A stretch of 64,000 nt of DNA. Source: CALMEC01 sp963777565 (lineage in GTDB: Bacteria; Actinomycetota; Thermoleophilia; Miltoncostaeales; Miltoncostaeaceae). Positions 25,919 to 33,783 of the stretch are shown piece by piece. The first letter of the stretch is position 1. Each line of letters starts with the position of its first letter. The DNA is taken from NCBI GenBank assembly GCA_963777565.1, contig CAVZQZ010000006.1:1-64000 (forward strand), read 5' to 3'. Below the pieces are notes generated by a model, which saw nothing but the letters and a program-made list of their open reading frames with translations, was not told the origin of the DNA and did no database searches. Position numbers and translations under genes: made by a program.

Positions 25919-27189
25919 TACGTCCGGACGTGGCCGTCTCCGGTGATGACGTACTTCATGGACGTCAGCTCGCGCAGCCCGATCGGCCCGCGGGCGTGGA
26001 GCTTCTGCGTGGAGTTCGCGATCTCGGCCCCCATACCGAACTCGCCCCCGTCGGTGAACCGGGTGGAGGCGTTGATGTAGATGCACGCCGCGTCGATGCC
26101 CGCCTCGAACTCGCGTGCCGCCTCGAGCGAGCGGGTGACGATGGCCTCGCTGTGCCCGGATCCGTACCGGTTGACGTGCTCAACGGCCTCGTCGAGCGAG
26201 TCCACCACCCGCACCGCCATCGTGAGGTTCAGGAACTCGGTGGCGTAGTCGAGCTCCGTCGCCGGCGCGAGCCCTTCGGCGGCCTCGCCGAGCACATCGC
26301 GGGTCGCATCGCAGATCCGAAGCTCCACGCCGCTGTCGATGAGGGCCCGCACGGCGAGCGGGAGGACCTCGTCGGCCGCGTCGCGGTGAACCAGCAGCGT
26401 CTCCGCCGAATTGCACACGCCGGGGCGCTGCACCTTGGCGTTGACCAGGATCTTGACGGCCTTCGTCACATCCGCGTCGGCGTGGACGTAGACGTGGTTG
26501 TTGCCCGACGCCGCGTAGATCACGGGCACCTTCGCGTGCTCCATGAGGAACTCCTTGAGTTCCTCTCCGCCGCGGGGCACCACGAGGTCGATCAGGTGCT
26601 TGAGCTGCACCAGCTCGCGGAGCTGGTCGTGGTCGCCCTCGACGTTCACGATCGCGCCAGCGGGGACCTCGGCTTCGATCAGGGCGCGGGCCAGGACGTC
26701 GGCGATGATGCCGTTGGACCGCTTGGCGATGCTGCTGCCGCGCAGCACGACGGCGTTGCCGCTCTTGAGGCACAGCGCCGAGGCGTCGGAGGTGACGTTG
26801 GGCCGGCCCTCGTAGATGACCGCCACCACCCCCAGCGGCACACGCTTGCGGATGACCTCAAGCCCGTTCGGCAGGTTCCAGCCGGCCTCCACCTCGCCGA
26901 CCGGATCGGGCAGCGCGGCGACGTCGCGGATGCCCCGTGCCATCGCCATGACGCGGTCCTCGTCGAGCAGGAGCCGGTCGACCATCGCCCCGGCCCGGTG
27001 CGCCGCCTTGGCGTCGGCGACGTCGAGGGCGTTCTCGCGCAGGATCTCGTCGGTGCGGCGCACCAGCGCGTCGGCCATCTCGTGCAGCGCCTCGTTCTTG
27101 CGCCGGGCCGGCATGCGCCGCAGGACCGCGCCGGCGCGCTTGGCCTCCTCGCAGAGGCGCTCGAGCGATGTCACGTCGACGGAGGCCAT
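25918..27189 (-). CDS. proA: Gamma-glutamyl phosphate reductase
   Basis: The second step of proline synthesis: NADPH reduction of glutamyl-5-phosphate to the semialdehyde. 423 residues, full length. ALDH-fold signatures: VPLGVVAVIYEGRPNVTSDA, SGNAVVLRGSSIAKRSN, the catalytic cysteine in QRPGVCNSAETLL, and ASTRFTDGGEFGMGAEIANS near the C-terminus. It starts at ATG 27189, 12 nt after the proB stop, and shares its stop base with the presumed nadD start. Intact and cytoplasmic. Confidence 0.96.
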   Translation of the reverse strand: MASVDVTSLERLCEEAKRAGAVLRRMPARRKNEALHEMADALVRRTDEILRENALDVADAKAAHRAGAMVDRLLLDEDRVMAMARGIRDVAALPDPVGEVEAGWNLPNGLEVIRKRVPLGVVAVIYEGRPNVTSDASALCLKSGNAVVLRGSSIAKRSNGIIADVLARALIEAEVPAGAIVNVEGDHDQLRELVQLKHLIDLVVPRGGEELKEFLMEHAKVPVIYAASGNNHVYVHADADVTKAVKILVNAKVQRPGVCNSAETLLVHRDAADEVLPLAVRALIDSGVELRICDATRDVLGEAAEGLAPATELDYATEFLNLTMAVRVVDSLDEAVEHVNRYGSGHSEAIVTRSLEAAREFEAGIDAACIYINASTRFTDGGEFGMGAEIANSTQKLHARGPIGLRELTSMKYVITGDGHVRT

Positions 27190-27201
27190 TGTTCCAAAAC
27201 G

Positions 27202-28305
27202 CTACACCACGTCCGCGCCCACGAGGACGAACTGATCGCGGTGGATCACCTCGTCCGGGGCCCCCGGAAGCCGGGCACGGGCGTCGGTGCTGGACAAACC
27301 CGCCACCTGCCGCACGTCGTCGGCGGACAGCCCGCAGATGCCCTTGCCGATGATCCTGCCGGCGGGGTCGGCCACCTCGACCGCGTCGCCCGCCTGAAAC
27401 CCGCCTCGCGACCCGGTGATGCCGACCGCGAGCAGCGACGTTCCCCGCAACTCGAGGGCCCCGGCGGCCCCGGCGTCGACGTCGATCCGACCCATGGCCG
27501 GCTTCGCGTAGCGCAGCCACAGCTTGAACGCCGACCGCGGCCGCTTGGCGGGCGGGAACCGGGTGCCCACGTGCGCGCCGTGCGCGACCTGGGTGATCAC
27601 GTTGTCGGTCGCCCCGTTCGCGATCACGCACGTGATGCCGGCGGCGGTGGCCATGCTGGCCGAGGCCACCTTGCTCGCGATGCCGCCGCGGCCGTGGCCG
27701 GAGCCCGCGATCGATGCCAACTCCACCTCCTCCGGAGCCGTGCCGGCAGGGACGTCGCCGATGAGCTCGGGGCCTTCGGCGCCGGGGGCGTAGAGCCCGT
27801 CGCGGTCGGTGAGCAGGAGCAGCCACGAGGCGCGGAGCAGGATGGCGACCTGGGCGGCGAGCACGTCGTTGTCGCCGAACGTGATGTCGTCGGTGGCGGT
27901 GGTGTCGTTCTCGTTGATCACGGGGACGGTGCCGAGCTCGATGAGGCGAAGCAGCGTGTTGCGGGCGTTGATGTACGACGCCCGGCGTTCCAGGTCGCCG
28001 GAGGTCAGCAGTACTTGGGCGGGCACCACCTCGTGGGCGCTGAAGGTCTGGAGATACCGCTCGAACAAGACCCCCTGCCCCACCGCCGATGCGGCCTGCA
28101 GGTCGGGCAGCGCGGTGGGACGCTCGGCGATGCCGAGGCGGGCGAGCCCGCAGGCGATCGCCGCGCTCGAGACCAGCACCGGCTGGTGGCCCTGGCGCTG
28201 GATCCGCACCAGCTCCCGAACGCGCGACTCCAGCACGTCGTCGCGGAAGCGCCCCGTGGCGTCGACGAGCGTCGAGGTGCCGACCTTCACGACGACGACG
28301 GCCAT
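27202..28305 (-). CDS. proB: Glutamate 5-kinase with PUA domain
   Basis: The first step of proline synthesis. 367 residues: an amino-acid kinase domain (VVVVKVGTSTLVDATGRF, GHQPVLVSSAAIACGL, NENDTTATDDITFGDND, LLLLTDRDGLYAPG, GRGGIASKVASASMATAAGI) and a C-terminal PUA domain from residue ~275 (RIDVDAGAAGALELRGTSLL, FQAGDAVEVADPAGRIIGKG). The length fits the two-domain family. Its ATG shares one base with the obgE stop (TGATG), so the two are translationally coupled. Confidence 0.96.
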   Translation of the reverse strand: MAVVVVKVGTSTLVDATGRFRDDVLESRVRELVRIQRQGHQPVLVSSAAIACGLARLGIAERPTALPDLQAASAVGQGVLFERYLQTFSAHEVVPAQVLLTSGDLERRASYINARNTLLRLIELGTVPVINENDTTATDDITFGDNDVLAAQVAILLRASWLLLLTDRDGLYAPGAEGPELIGDVPAGTAPEEVELASIAGSGHGRGGIASKVASASMATAAGITCVIANGATDNVITQVAHGAHVGTRFPPAKRPRSAFKLWLRYAKPAMGRIDVDAGAAGALELRGTSLLAVGITGSRGGFQAGDAVEVADPAGRIIGKGICGLSADDVRQVAGLSSTDARARLPGAPDEVIHRDQFVLVGADVV

Positions 28306-29240
28306 CAGCGCCCCGCGAGCATGTCGATGATCTTCGCCCGGAGGGCGTCGATGCCGGCACCGGTCTCGGAGTCCACCGCAGCGTCCACCCCGGGCGGCGG
28401 AGCCTGGCGGTCGGCGTGGGTGGCGACGACGATCTCCCGCGCGCTCGGCGAGGCGAACTGTGCGACGGTGCGGCGCACCGCCTCCAGCCGTGGTTCGATC
28501 GGCTCGTCGGCGGATGCGTCGACGCAGTGAAGGATGATGACCGCCCGCTCGACCTGCGCCAGGCGACCGTCGGAGCGCGGATCGCCGCGCTCGTCGACAC
28601 CGGGCAGGTCGACGGCGAGATACAGGTGGCCGGCATCGTCTTCGAGCGGCCCGAAGGCCGGCTCGCGTGTCGAGCGCGGGTAGGCGGCCACGACCACCGC
28701 ACCGCCAGTGAGCGCACGCAGGAGCGCGCTCTTGCCGCTGTTCGGCAGGCCGACGATCGCGACGTCGACCGCGAGTCGCAGCTCGAGCGTGAGCCAGGTC
28801 TCGTCGCCCGGCCCGCCTGGGATCGACTCCCGCGGCGCCTGGTGGGTCGACGAGCGAAACGCCCAGTTACCGATGCCGCCCTCACCGCCGCGGGCGACCT
28901 CCTCGCGGGCGCCGGGCGCGTCCAGGGTGGCGATCGTGTCGCCGTTGCGGATCACGCGCGTTCCCACCGGCACCGCCAGCACTGCGTCCGCGCCGGCCTT
29001 GCCGTGTCGGCGGCGACCCTCGCCCGCTCCGCCGGGCCGTGCTTTGTGGTGGACGTGGTGGCGGAATTCCGAGAGGTCCTCCACAGTCGGGTCGGCGACG
29101 ATGAACACCGAGCCGCCGTGGCCGCCGTTGCCGCCATCCGGGCCGCCGCGCGGCGTGCGCGCCTCACGCCGGAACGACACGCAGCCGCCACCGCCGTGAC
29201 CGGCGGCGACGTGGACCTGGACCCGATCGGTGAACGCCAC
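28305..29240 (-). CDS. obgE: Obg-family GTPase with degenerate G4 motif
   Basis: A ribosome-associated GTPase of 311 residues. The N-terminal glycine-rich Obg fold is clear (FTDRVQVHVAAGHGGGGCVS, GGPDGGNGGHGGSVFIVAD). G1 is GLPNSGKSALL, switch II region DLPGVDERGDP. The usual G4 NKxD is replaced by ATHADR, and the G3 DxPGLIEGA sequence is altered. There is no C-terminal OCT domain. Location between rpmA and proB is the standard Obg position. It is either a divergent but functional Obg or one relaxed in nucleotide specificity. It starts at 29240, 12 nt after rpmA. Confidence 0.85.
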   Translation of the reverse strand: MAFTDRVQVHVAAGHGGGGCVSFRREARTPRGGPDGGNGGHGGSVFIVADPTVEDLSEFRHHVHHKARPGGAGEGRRRHGKAGADAVLAVPVGTRVIRNGDTIATLDAPGAREEVARGGEGGIGNWAFRSSTHQAPRESIPGGPGDETWLTLELRLAVDVAIVGLPNSGKSALLRALTGGAVVVAAYPRSTREPAFGPLEDDAGHLYLAVDLPGVDERGDPRSDGRLAQVERAVIILHCVDASADEPIEPRLEAVRRTVAQFASPSAREIVVATHADRQAPPPGVDAAVDSETGAGIDALRAKIIDMLAGR

Positions 29241-29252
29241 CGGATCGAGGCC

Positions 29253-29519
29253 TTATTCGGCGCCCGCACCCTCCGGGTGCACGAAGATCCGGCGGCCCTT
29301 GCGGCCGTTGGTGAACTCGACGCGGCCGCTGACCGTCGCGAAGATCGTGTGGTCCTTGCCGATGCCCGTACCGTCGCCGGGGTGGAAGCGGGTGCCACGC
29401 TGGCGGACGATGATCGAGCCGGCGGGAACGACCTGGCCCGCGAACACCTTGACGCCCAGCCGCTGAGCGGCGGAGTCACGTCCGTTGCGGCTGGAGCCGC
29501 CGCCTTTCTTGTGAGCCAT
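29253..29519 (-). CDS. rpmA: 50S ribosomal protein L27
   Basis: 88 residues: MAHKKGGGSSRNGRDSAAQR, LGVKVFAGQVVPAGSIIVRQ and RGTRFHPGDGTGIGKDHTIF are diagnostic of bL27. The N-terminus starts directly MAHKKGGG, without the cleaved extension seen in Firmicutes. It begins 2 nt after the rplU stop. Confidence 0.97.
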   Translation of the reverse strand: MAHKKGGGSSRNGRDSAAQRLGVKVFAGQVVPAGSIIVRQRGTRFHPGDGTGIGKDHTIFATVSGRVEFTNGRKGRRIFVHPEGAGAE

Positions 29520-29521
29520 GT

Positions 29522-29818
29522 CTACGCTCCGATGGACTGGATGTGGATGCGGGAAAGGCGGGAGCGGTGGCCGCGCTTCTTCTTGGAGTCCTTCTTGGCC
29601 CGGTAGGTGAAGACGATGATCTTCTTGCCGAGGAGGTGCTCCTCGACCCGTGCCGTGACGGACCCGCCGTCGCTGATCCCGTTCGCGTCACCCACCGCCA
29701 CGACGGGCGGCGTGAACGTCTCACCCGGCTCGACCGCCAGACGATCGACGAGGAGCTCCTCCCCCTCGCGGACACGGTATTGCTTTCCGCCAACGGCGAT
29801 CACTGCGTAGTCGGGCAT
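29522..29818 (-). CDS. rplU: 50S ribosomal protein L21
   Basis: 98 residues: YAVIAVGGKQYRVREGEELL, VDRLAVEPGETFTPPVVAVG, KKIIVFTYRAKKDSKKKRGH and SRLSRIHIQSIGA match bL21. First gene of the rplU-rpmA-obgE-proB-proA-nadD-rsfS operon. The ~93 nt between it and the upstream GGDEF gene would hold the promoter and leader. Confidence 0.96.
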   Translation of the reverse strand: MPDYAVIAVGGKQYRVREGEELLVDRLAVEPGETFTPPVVAVGDANGISDGGSVTARVEEHLLGKKIIVFTYRAKKDSKKKRGHRSRLSRIHIQSIGA

Positions 29819-29911
29819 TCAACTGCTCCCTCATGGCTCGCGGCGCCACGGGCGGCGCGGTCGGAGATTGTACCCGATCCTGCGGCGAATCGGCAGCCGG
29901 GGGAAGCTGGG

Positions 29912-31117
29912 TCAGCGGACGCTGGACGTGCGGCCCTCGCCGGCGCGGGAGCGACGGTCGACGACGTCCTCGTCCTGGGCGTCGTCGACCACGACGACGT
30001 TCCGCCCGCGGTCCTTTGCCCGGTACAGCGCCTTGTCGGCCCGGCGAATGAGGTCCTCGAGGTTCTCGGCCCCGCTCGCGACTCCGATGCTGACGGTCGC
30101 GCGGAGTTCGATGCCCTCGGCGTCGACCACGAGCGCCTCCACCGCGGCGCGCAGACGCTCGGCCACGGTGGCGGCGGCCTCGAGCGGCGTGGCCGGCATG
30201 AGCAGCGCAAACTCCTCGCCGCCGAAGCGGGCGGCCATGTCCGTGGCGCGGGCGCTCGCCCCGATCACCTGGGCGATGGAGGTGATGACGGCGTCGCCCG
30301 CCAGATGCCCGTGGGAGTTGTTGATGTCGCGCAGGAAGTCGAGGTCGATCATCGCCAGCGACGTCAGGCCCCGGCTGCGGCGCACGACCTCGTCACCGCG
30401 CTCGGCGAAGAACCGGGCGTTGTAGAGGCCGGTCTTCGCGTCGGTCCAGCTCTCCTGCTCGAGCCGCGGGATCTGGAGGGCCCGGGCGATCAGGATGAGC
30501 GGGAGCATCGCGAAGAGGCTGGTCACCGGCGCGACGGCCCACGCCAGCGCCATGGCTGCGCCGGAGCACAGCACGAGGGTGTCGAGCGAGAGGTGTGTCG
30601 CGGTGAAGAGCCGGGTCTGGCGAAGCGTCTCGCCCCGGGCGAGCCGAAGGATGCCGGCCAGCACTGCGTGGTTCACGAGGGTGAACGCGATGGTCGCGAT
30701 CGCGACGAACCCGGCCCACACCGCGCCGGGGGTCTGCGGTCCGGCGGCCACGATGACCTTGGCCATGAGGGCCGGCAGCGCGTAGTTCGCCATGTTGAAC
30801 ACGGGCATGTACCACGGGTATTTCTCCCGAATCCAGATCGGCAGGAACATGAGGGTCGCGACGAGCACGACGGACGGGGCCGGGAGCACGATGACCGCGG
30901 CGAAGAGGAACGCCAGGGAGATGTCGTAGCCAAGGCGCGGCGAAGCCTGCACCAGGAAGAGCTGCGCGAGGGCTGCGCCGCCGGTGAACGCGACCAGCGC
31001 CCACACGTCGCCGATCTCTGGCTGCACGATGATGGCCGCGATCGTCGCCGCGACGGTGGCGGCGATGCAGGACAGGACGTACGCGTACGCCCCGCGCGAT
31101 AGACGTGATCCCTTCAT
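29912..31117 (-). CDS. Membrane-bound diguanylate cyclase (GGDEF)
   Basis: Makes cyclic di-GMP from two GTP. 401 residues. The N-terminal ~225 residues hold six to seven hydrophobic segments (for example YVLSCIAATVAATIAAIIV, ISLAFLFAAVIVLPAPSVVL), an uncharacterised membrane sensor. The GGDEF domain follows: TDAKTGLYNARFF, MIDLDFLRDINNSHGHLAGD, and the active site RFGGEEFALLMPAT. RATD five residues before GGEEF is an RxxD inhibitory site, so product inhibition is expected. DLIRRADKALYRAKDRGRN closes the domain. It is transcribed alone between rng and rplU. The signal sensed is unknown. Confidence 0.93.
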   Translation of the reverse strand: MKGSRLSRGAYAYVLSCIAATVAATIAAIIVQPEIGDVWALVAFTGGAALAQLFLVQASPRLGYDISLAFLFAAVIVLPAPSVVLVATLMFLPIWIREKYPWYMPVFNMANYALPALMAKVIVAAGPQTPGAVWAGFVAIATIAFTLVNHAVLAGILRLARGETLRQTRLFTATHLSLDTLVLCSGAAMALAWAVAPVTSLFAMLPLILIARALQIPRLEQESWTDAKTGLYNARFFAERGDEVVRRSRGLTSLAMIDLDFLRDINNSHGHLAGDAVITSIAQVIGASARATDMAARFGGEEFALLMPATPLEAAATVAERLRAAVEALVVDAEGIELRATVSIGVASGAENLEDLIRRADKALYRAKDRGRNVVVVDDAQDEDVVDRRSRAGEGRTSSVR

Positions 31118-31158
31118 TTTTCCAGAAGCTGTATCGGCACCTCGGCGCCGTTACAGGA

Positions 31159-31177
31159 GTCCCGCAGGACGCGGGAC
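31159..31177. terminator. Hairpin between rng and the GGDEF gene
   Basis: Stem GTCCCGC/GCGGGAC (7 bp) with loop AGGAC, about 80 nt downstream of the rng stop and just upstream of the diguanylate cyclase start. No T-run. A likely terminator for the minus-strand mre-rng operon. Confidence 0.4.
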
Positions 31178-31257
31178 GGGGGTTATCTTCGCGGTCTTTC
31201 GCGCAACGCCTTTGAGGTTTTTCGAGGAATCCGTTACCGAGTTTTGAGACGAGCGCA

Positions 31258-32706
31258 TCAGATCGGCGCGACGCGGAGCTCGTGGAGCCCCAGCGAGCCG
31301 TCCGGCTCGAGCCGTACCCGCTTGCCAGTTTCGGCTTCGATGTCGGCGATTCCGGCGTCGTCGTCGCCAGCGACGAGCTCCGCGATGGCGGGGTTGATGC
31401 CCACCGCGAATGCCTTCTCTTTGCGCGCTCTGAGCTCCTTGCGGATCTCCCGGTCGACCTGCACGGCGTGGGTCTCGTGGCCGAGGACCACGCCCACCCC
31501 GGCGCAGGTCGGGCACTCGACGGTCATGACCTCCCGCGGTCCGTCGCTGATGTTCTGGCGGGTCATCTCGACGAGCCCGAGCGGTGAGATGTCGACGACG
31601 TACGCCTTGGCGCGGTCGCGTTCGAGCGCCACCTCGAGGGCCGAGCGCACCGCCTTGCGGTTGCGCGCGTCGTTCATGTCGATGAAGTCGATGATGATCA
31701 TGCCGCCGATGTCGCGCAGGCGAAGCTGCCGCACCACCTCTTCGGCCGCCTCGAGGTTCGTCTGGGTGATCGTCTCCTCGAGCGTCGTCTTGCCCCGGCC
31801 GACGTGGCGGCCGCTGTTGACGTCGATGACGGTCATCGCCTCGGTGTCGTCGATGATGAGGTACCCGCCGGACTTGAGGTCGACCCGCCGCTCCAGCGTC
31901 GAGCGCAGCGCCCGGTCGACCCCGTAGCGCTCCATGAGCGGCGTGGCGTCCGTGTAGTAGTGGATGCGCTCCGCGAGTTCCGGCGAGGTGCGACGGAGGA
32001 AGTCAAGGATGCGCTGGTACTGCACCTCGTCGTCGACGAGCACCTCGTCGATGTGCTCCCCGAACAGGTCGCGGATCACCTTGAGCGACCGGTCGGCCTC
32101 GCTGTAGAGCAGGCTCGGGGCCTTGACCTGCTCGGCGCGCGCGAGGAGCGCCTGCCAGAGCCGGCGGAGCGCCAACAGGTCGCGCTGGAGGTCTTTCGCG
32201 GCGGCGCCCGCGGCCTGGGTGCGCACGATGAGCCCGCCTCCGCCGGTGTCGAGCGCCTTGCAGATCTTGCGCAGGCGGTCGCGCTCCTCGTCGTCGAGTC
32301 GCTTGCTCACGCCGACGCCCTCGCCGTAGGGCACGAACACCAGGAAGCGGCCCGCGAGCGAGAGCTGCATCGATAGGCGCGAGCCCTTGGTGCCCATCGG
32401 GTCCTTGATCGCCTGTACCAGGATCTCGTCGCCCTTCTTGAGCAGGTTCGCGATCATCCGCTTGCTCTTGGGAACGCCCATGGCGACGATCTCGTCGACG
32501 TGCAGGAAGCCGGCCTTCTCGATGCCGACGTCGACGAACGCCGCTTCCATGCCGGCCAGGACGTTCTCGACCCGACCCTTCCAGACGTGGCCGACCACCG
32601 AGCGGCGGCCGCGGCGCTCGATGTGGCACTCGCTGACGCGATCACCTTCGGTGATGGCAACGCGGGTTTCGAATCGGTCGACGGAAACGAGGATGCGGGT
32701 CGTCAC
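31258..32706 (-). CDS. rng: Ribonuclease E/G family endoribonuclease
   Basis: A single-strand-specific endoribonuclease for rRNA 5' processing and mRNA decay. 482 residues, RNase G-like in length with no long C-terminal scaffold. An S1 domain (residues ~30-120: GHVWKGRVENVLAGMEAAFV, VDVGIEKAGFLHVDEI) is inserted in the RNase H-like fold. The catalytic aspartates are in TVIDVNSGRHVG and GGMIIIDFIDMND. The zinc-link CPTCAGVG (residues ~403-410) would join two dimers. It starts at 32706, overlapping the DUF697 gene stop by 4 nt. It is the last gene of the cell-shape operon. Confidence 0.95.
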   Translation of the reverse strand: MTTRILVSVDRFETRVAITEGDRVSECHIERRGRRSVVGHVWKGRVENVLAGMEAAFVDVGIEKAGFLHVDEIVAMGVPKSKRMIANLLKKGDEILVQAIKDPMGTKGSRLSMQLSLAGRFLVFVPYGEGVGVSKRLDDEERDRLRKICKALDTGGGGLIVRTQAAGAAAKDLQRDLLALRRLWQALLARAEQVKAPSLLYSEADRSLKVIRDLFGEHIDEVLVDDEVQYQRILDFLRRTSPELAERIHYYTDATPLMERYGVDRALRSTLERRVDLKSGGYLIIDDTEAMTVIDVNSGRHVGRGKTTLEETITQTNLEAAEEVVRQLRLRDIGGMIIIDFIDMNDARNRKAVRSALEVALERDRAKAYVVDISPLGLVEMTRQNISDGPREVMTVECPTCAGVGVVLGHETHAVQVDREIRKELRARKEKAFAVGINPAIAELVAGDDDAGIADIEAETGKRVRLEPDGSLGLHELRVAPI

Positions 32707-33581
32707 CGGCGACCCCGACGGGCCATCGCGTTCTGGAGGGCCCGCTGCAGTCCGTCGAGCGGTTGGTCGGCTCGGTCGCCGACTTCAGCGAAGTACGCCC
32801 GCGCCGCCTCGCCCAGGGTGCGCGTCGCGGAGTAGGCCACCCCGGCGCGCACGGCGAAACCGGCGACCGGCACCGACGGTATCGCGCGACGCGCGAACGC
32901 CCGCCAACCAAGCGCTGAGGCCAGCACCCCGGCAACCTCGAGTCCTCGCCGGACGTCGAGCGGCCGACCGTGGAGGGCGGCCAGTTGGGCGACGAGGCGC
33001 ACCTGGATGACGGTGATGGCGAGGAAGTCGGCCCCCTTGGTGAACGGCGCCGCGCCGAGCGTGCCGCACTGCCGAGCTGCCCTGGCCACCAGCGTGTCGG
33101 CGACGGTCTCCCGAAGCGCCGGATACCGAAGCGCCGCTGCGACGGCGTCCTCCTCGAGCACCCGCGCGACCGCTGCGAGCGCGGGCGCGGCGTCCGTCAG
33201 GTCCGCGAGGTGGGCGACGTTCGACGGCTCCAGCGGCTGCACCGCCAGGATCGCGCGTTCGAGAGCCTTACGCTCCTTCGGCGTTCCCACGAGGATCGCG
33301 AGCACCCGTCGCCCCTCGAGCTTGACGCCGGCCAGCACCGCGGCGGCCAGGGTGGGGTCGTGGCCCGCGACCGCGGCGTGCACCAGGAGGCCCTTACCGC
33401 CGCGAAGCGGCTCGTCGGCGCCGACGCCGAGGATCGACCGGAGGCGGCGGGTCACGTCCGGAGCCCCGTCGAGCACCGCGATCGCGCCGCTGTCCTGGAT
33501 CGACTTGTCGACACCCCGGACGGCGTTCACGAACGGGAGGAGCGCCCCGGCGCCCTTGGTCAAGGCCTTGATGGTGCCCAT
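32703..33581 (-). CDS. DUF697-family protein
   Basis: 292 residues. Residues ~1-125 have an alpha/beta pattern (AIAVLDGAPDVTRRLRSILG, GRRVLAILVGTPKERKALER). The C-terminal ~140 residues form the DUF697/YcjF-like domain with helical, partly membrane-associating segments (PFTKGADFLAITVIQVRLVA, LGWRAFARRAIPSVPVAGFA). These domains often accompany GTPases. The function is unknown. ATG 33581 abuts the inner end of a 20-bp inverted repeat. Overlap with rng (32703-32706) implies co-translation. Confidence 0.7.
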   Translation of the reverse strand: MGTIKALTKGAGALLPFVNAVRGVDKSIQDSGAIAVLDGAPDVTRRLRSILGVGADEPLRGGKGLLVHAAVAGHDPTLAAAVLAGVKLEGRRVLAILVGTPKERKALERAILAVQPLEPSNVAHLADLTDAAPALAAVARVLEEDAVAAALRYPALRETVADTLVARAARQCGTLGAAPFTKGADFLAITVIQVRLVAQLAALHGRPLDVRRGLEVAGVLASALGWRAFARRAIPSVPVAGFAVRAGVAYSATRTLGEAARAYFAEVGDRADQPLDGLQRALQNAMARRGRR

Positions 33582-33783
33582 TAGTGCCCCGCCCCGGGAA
33601 TTCTCCGGTGATATGGCGAGCGAAAAGCCTGTCGGACGACGACGAAGCCTGCACCCATATCGGTGAAGATGGGCGCAGGCGAGGACGAGGCTCCCGGGCG
33701 GATCCGAGTCATCGAAGACGAACCAAATCCGACAGAGCTTTGCAGCCGGCAGATCGCGGCGGTATTCCCGGGGCGGGGCACTA
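33582..33783. repeat. ~200-bp imperfect palindrome with 20-bp perfect terminal inverted repeats
   Basis: The left end 33582-33601 and right end 33764-33783 are exact reverse complements (TAGTGCCCCGCCCCGGGAAT). The interior also pairs: GCCTGCACCCAT near 33648-33659 with ATGGGCGCAGGC near 33669-33680 (11/12), and TGTCGGA near 33630 with TCCGACA near 33730. The whole can fold into one long interrupted hairpin. Its right end supplies the rodA stop codon and its left end abuts the DUF697 start codon. It is either a MITE-like insertion or a structured leader RNA. Confidence 0.75.

Noticed and set aside
25879..28530. An 883-codon open frame on the plus strand
   Set aside because: It lies wholly antisense to proA, proB and part of obgE, is Arg/Gly/Val-rich with no domain, and results from high-GC third-position bias.
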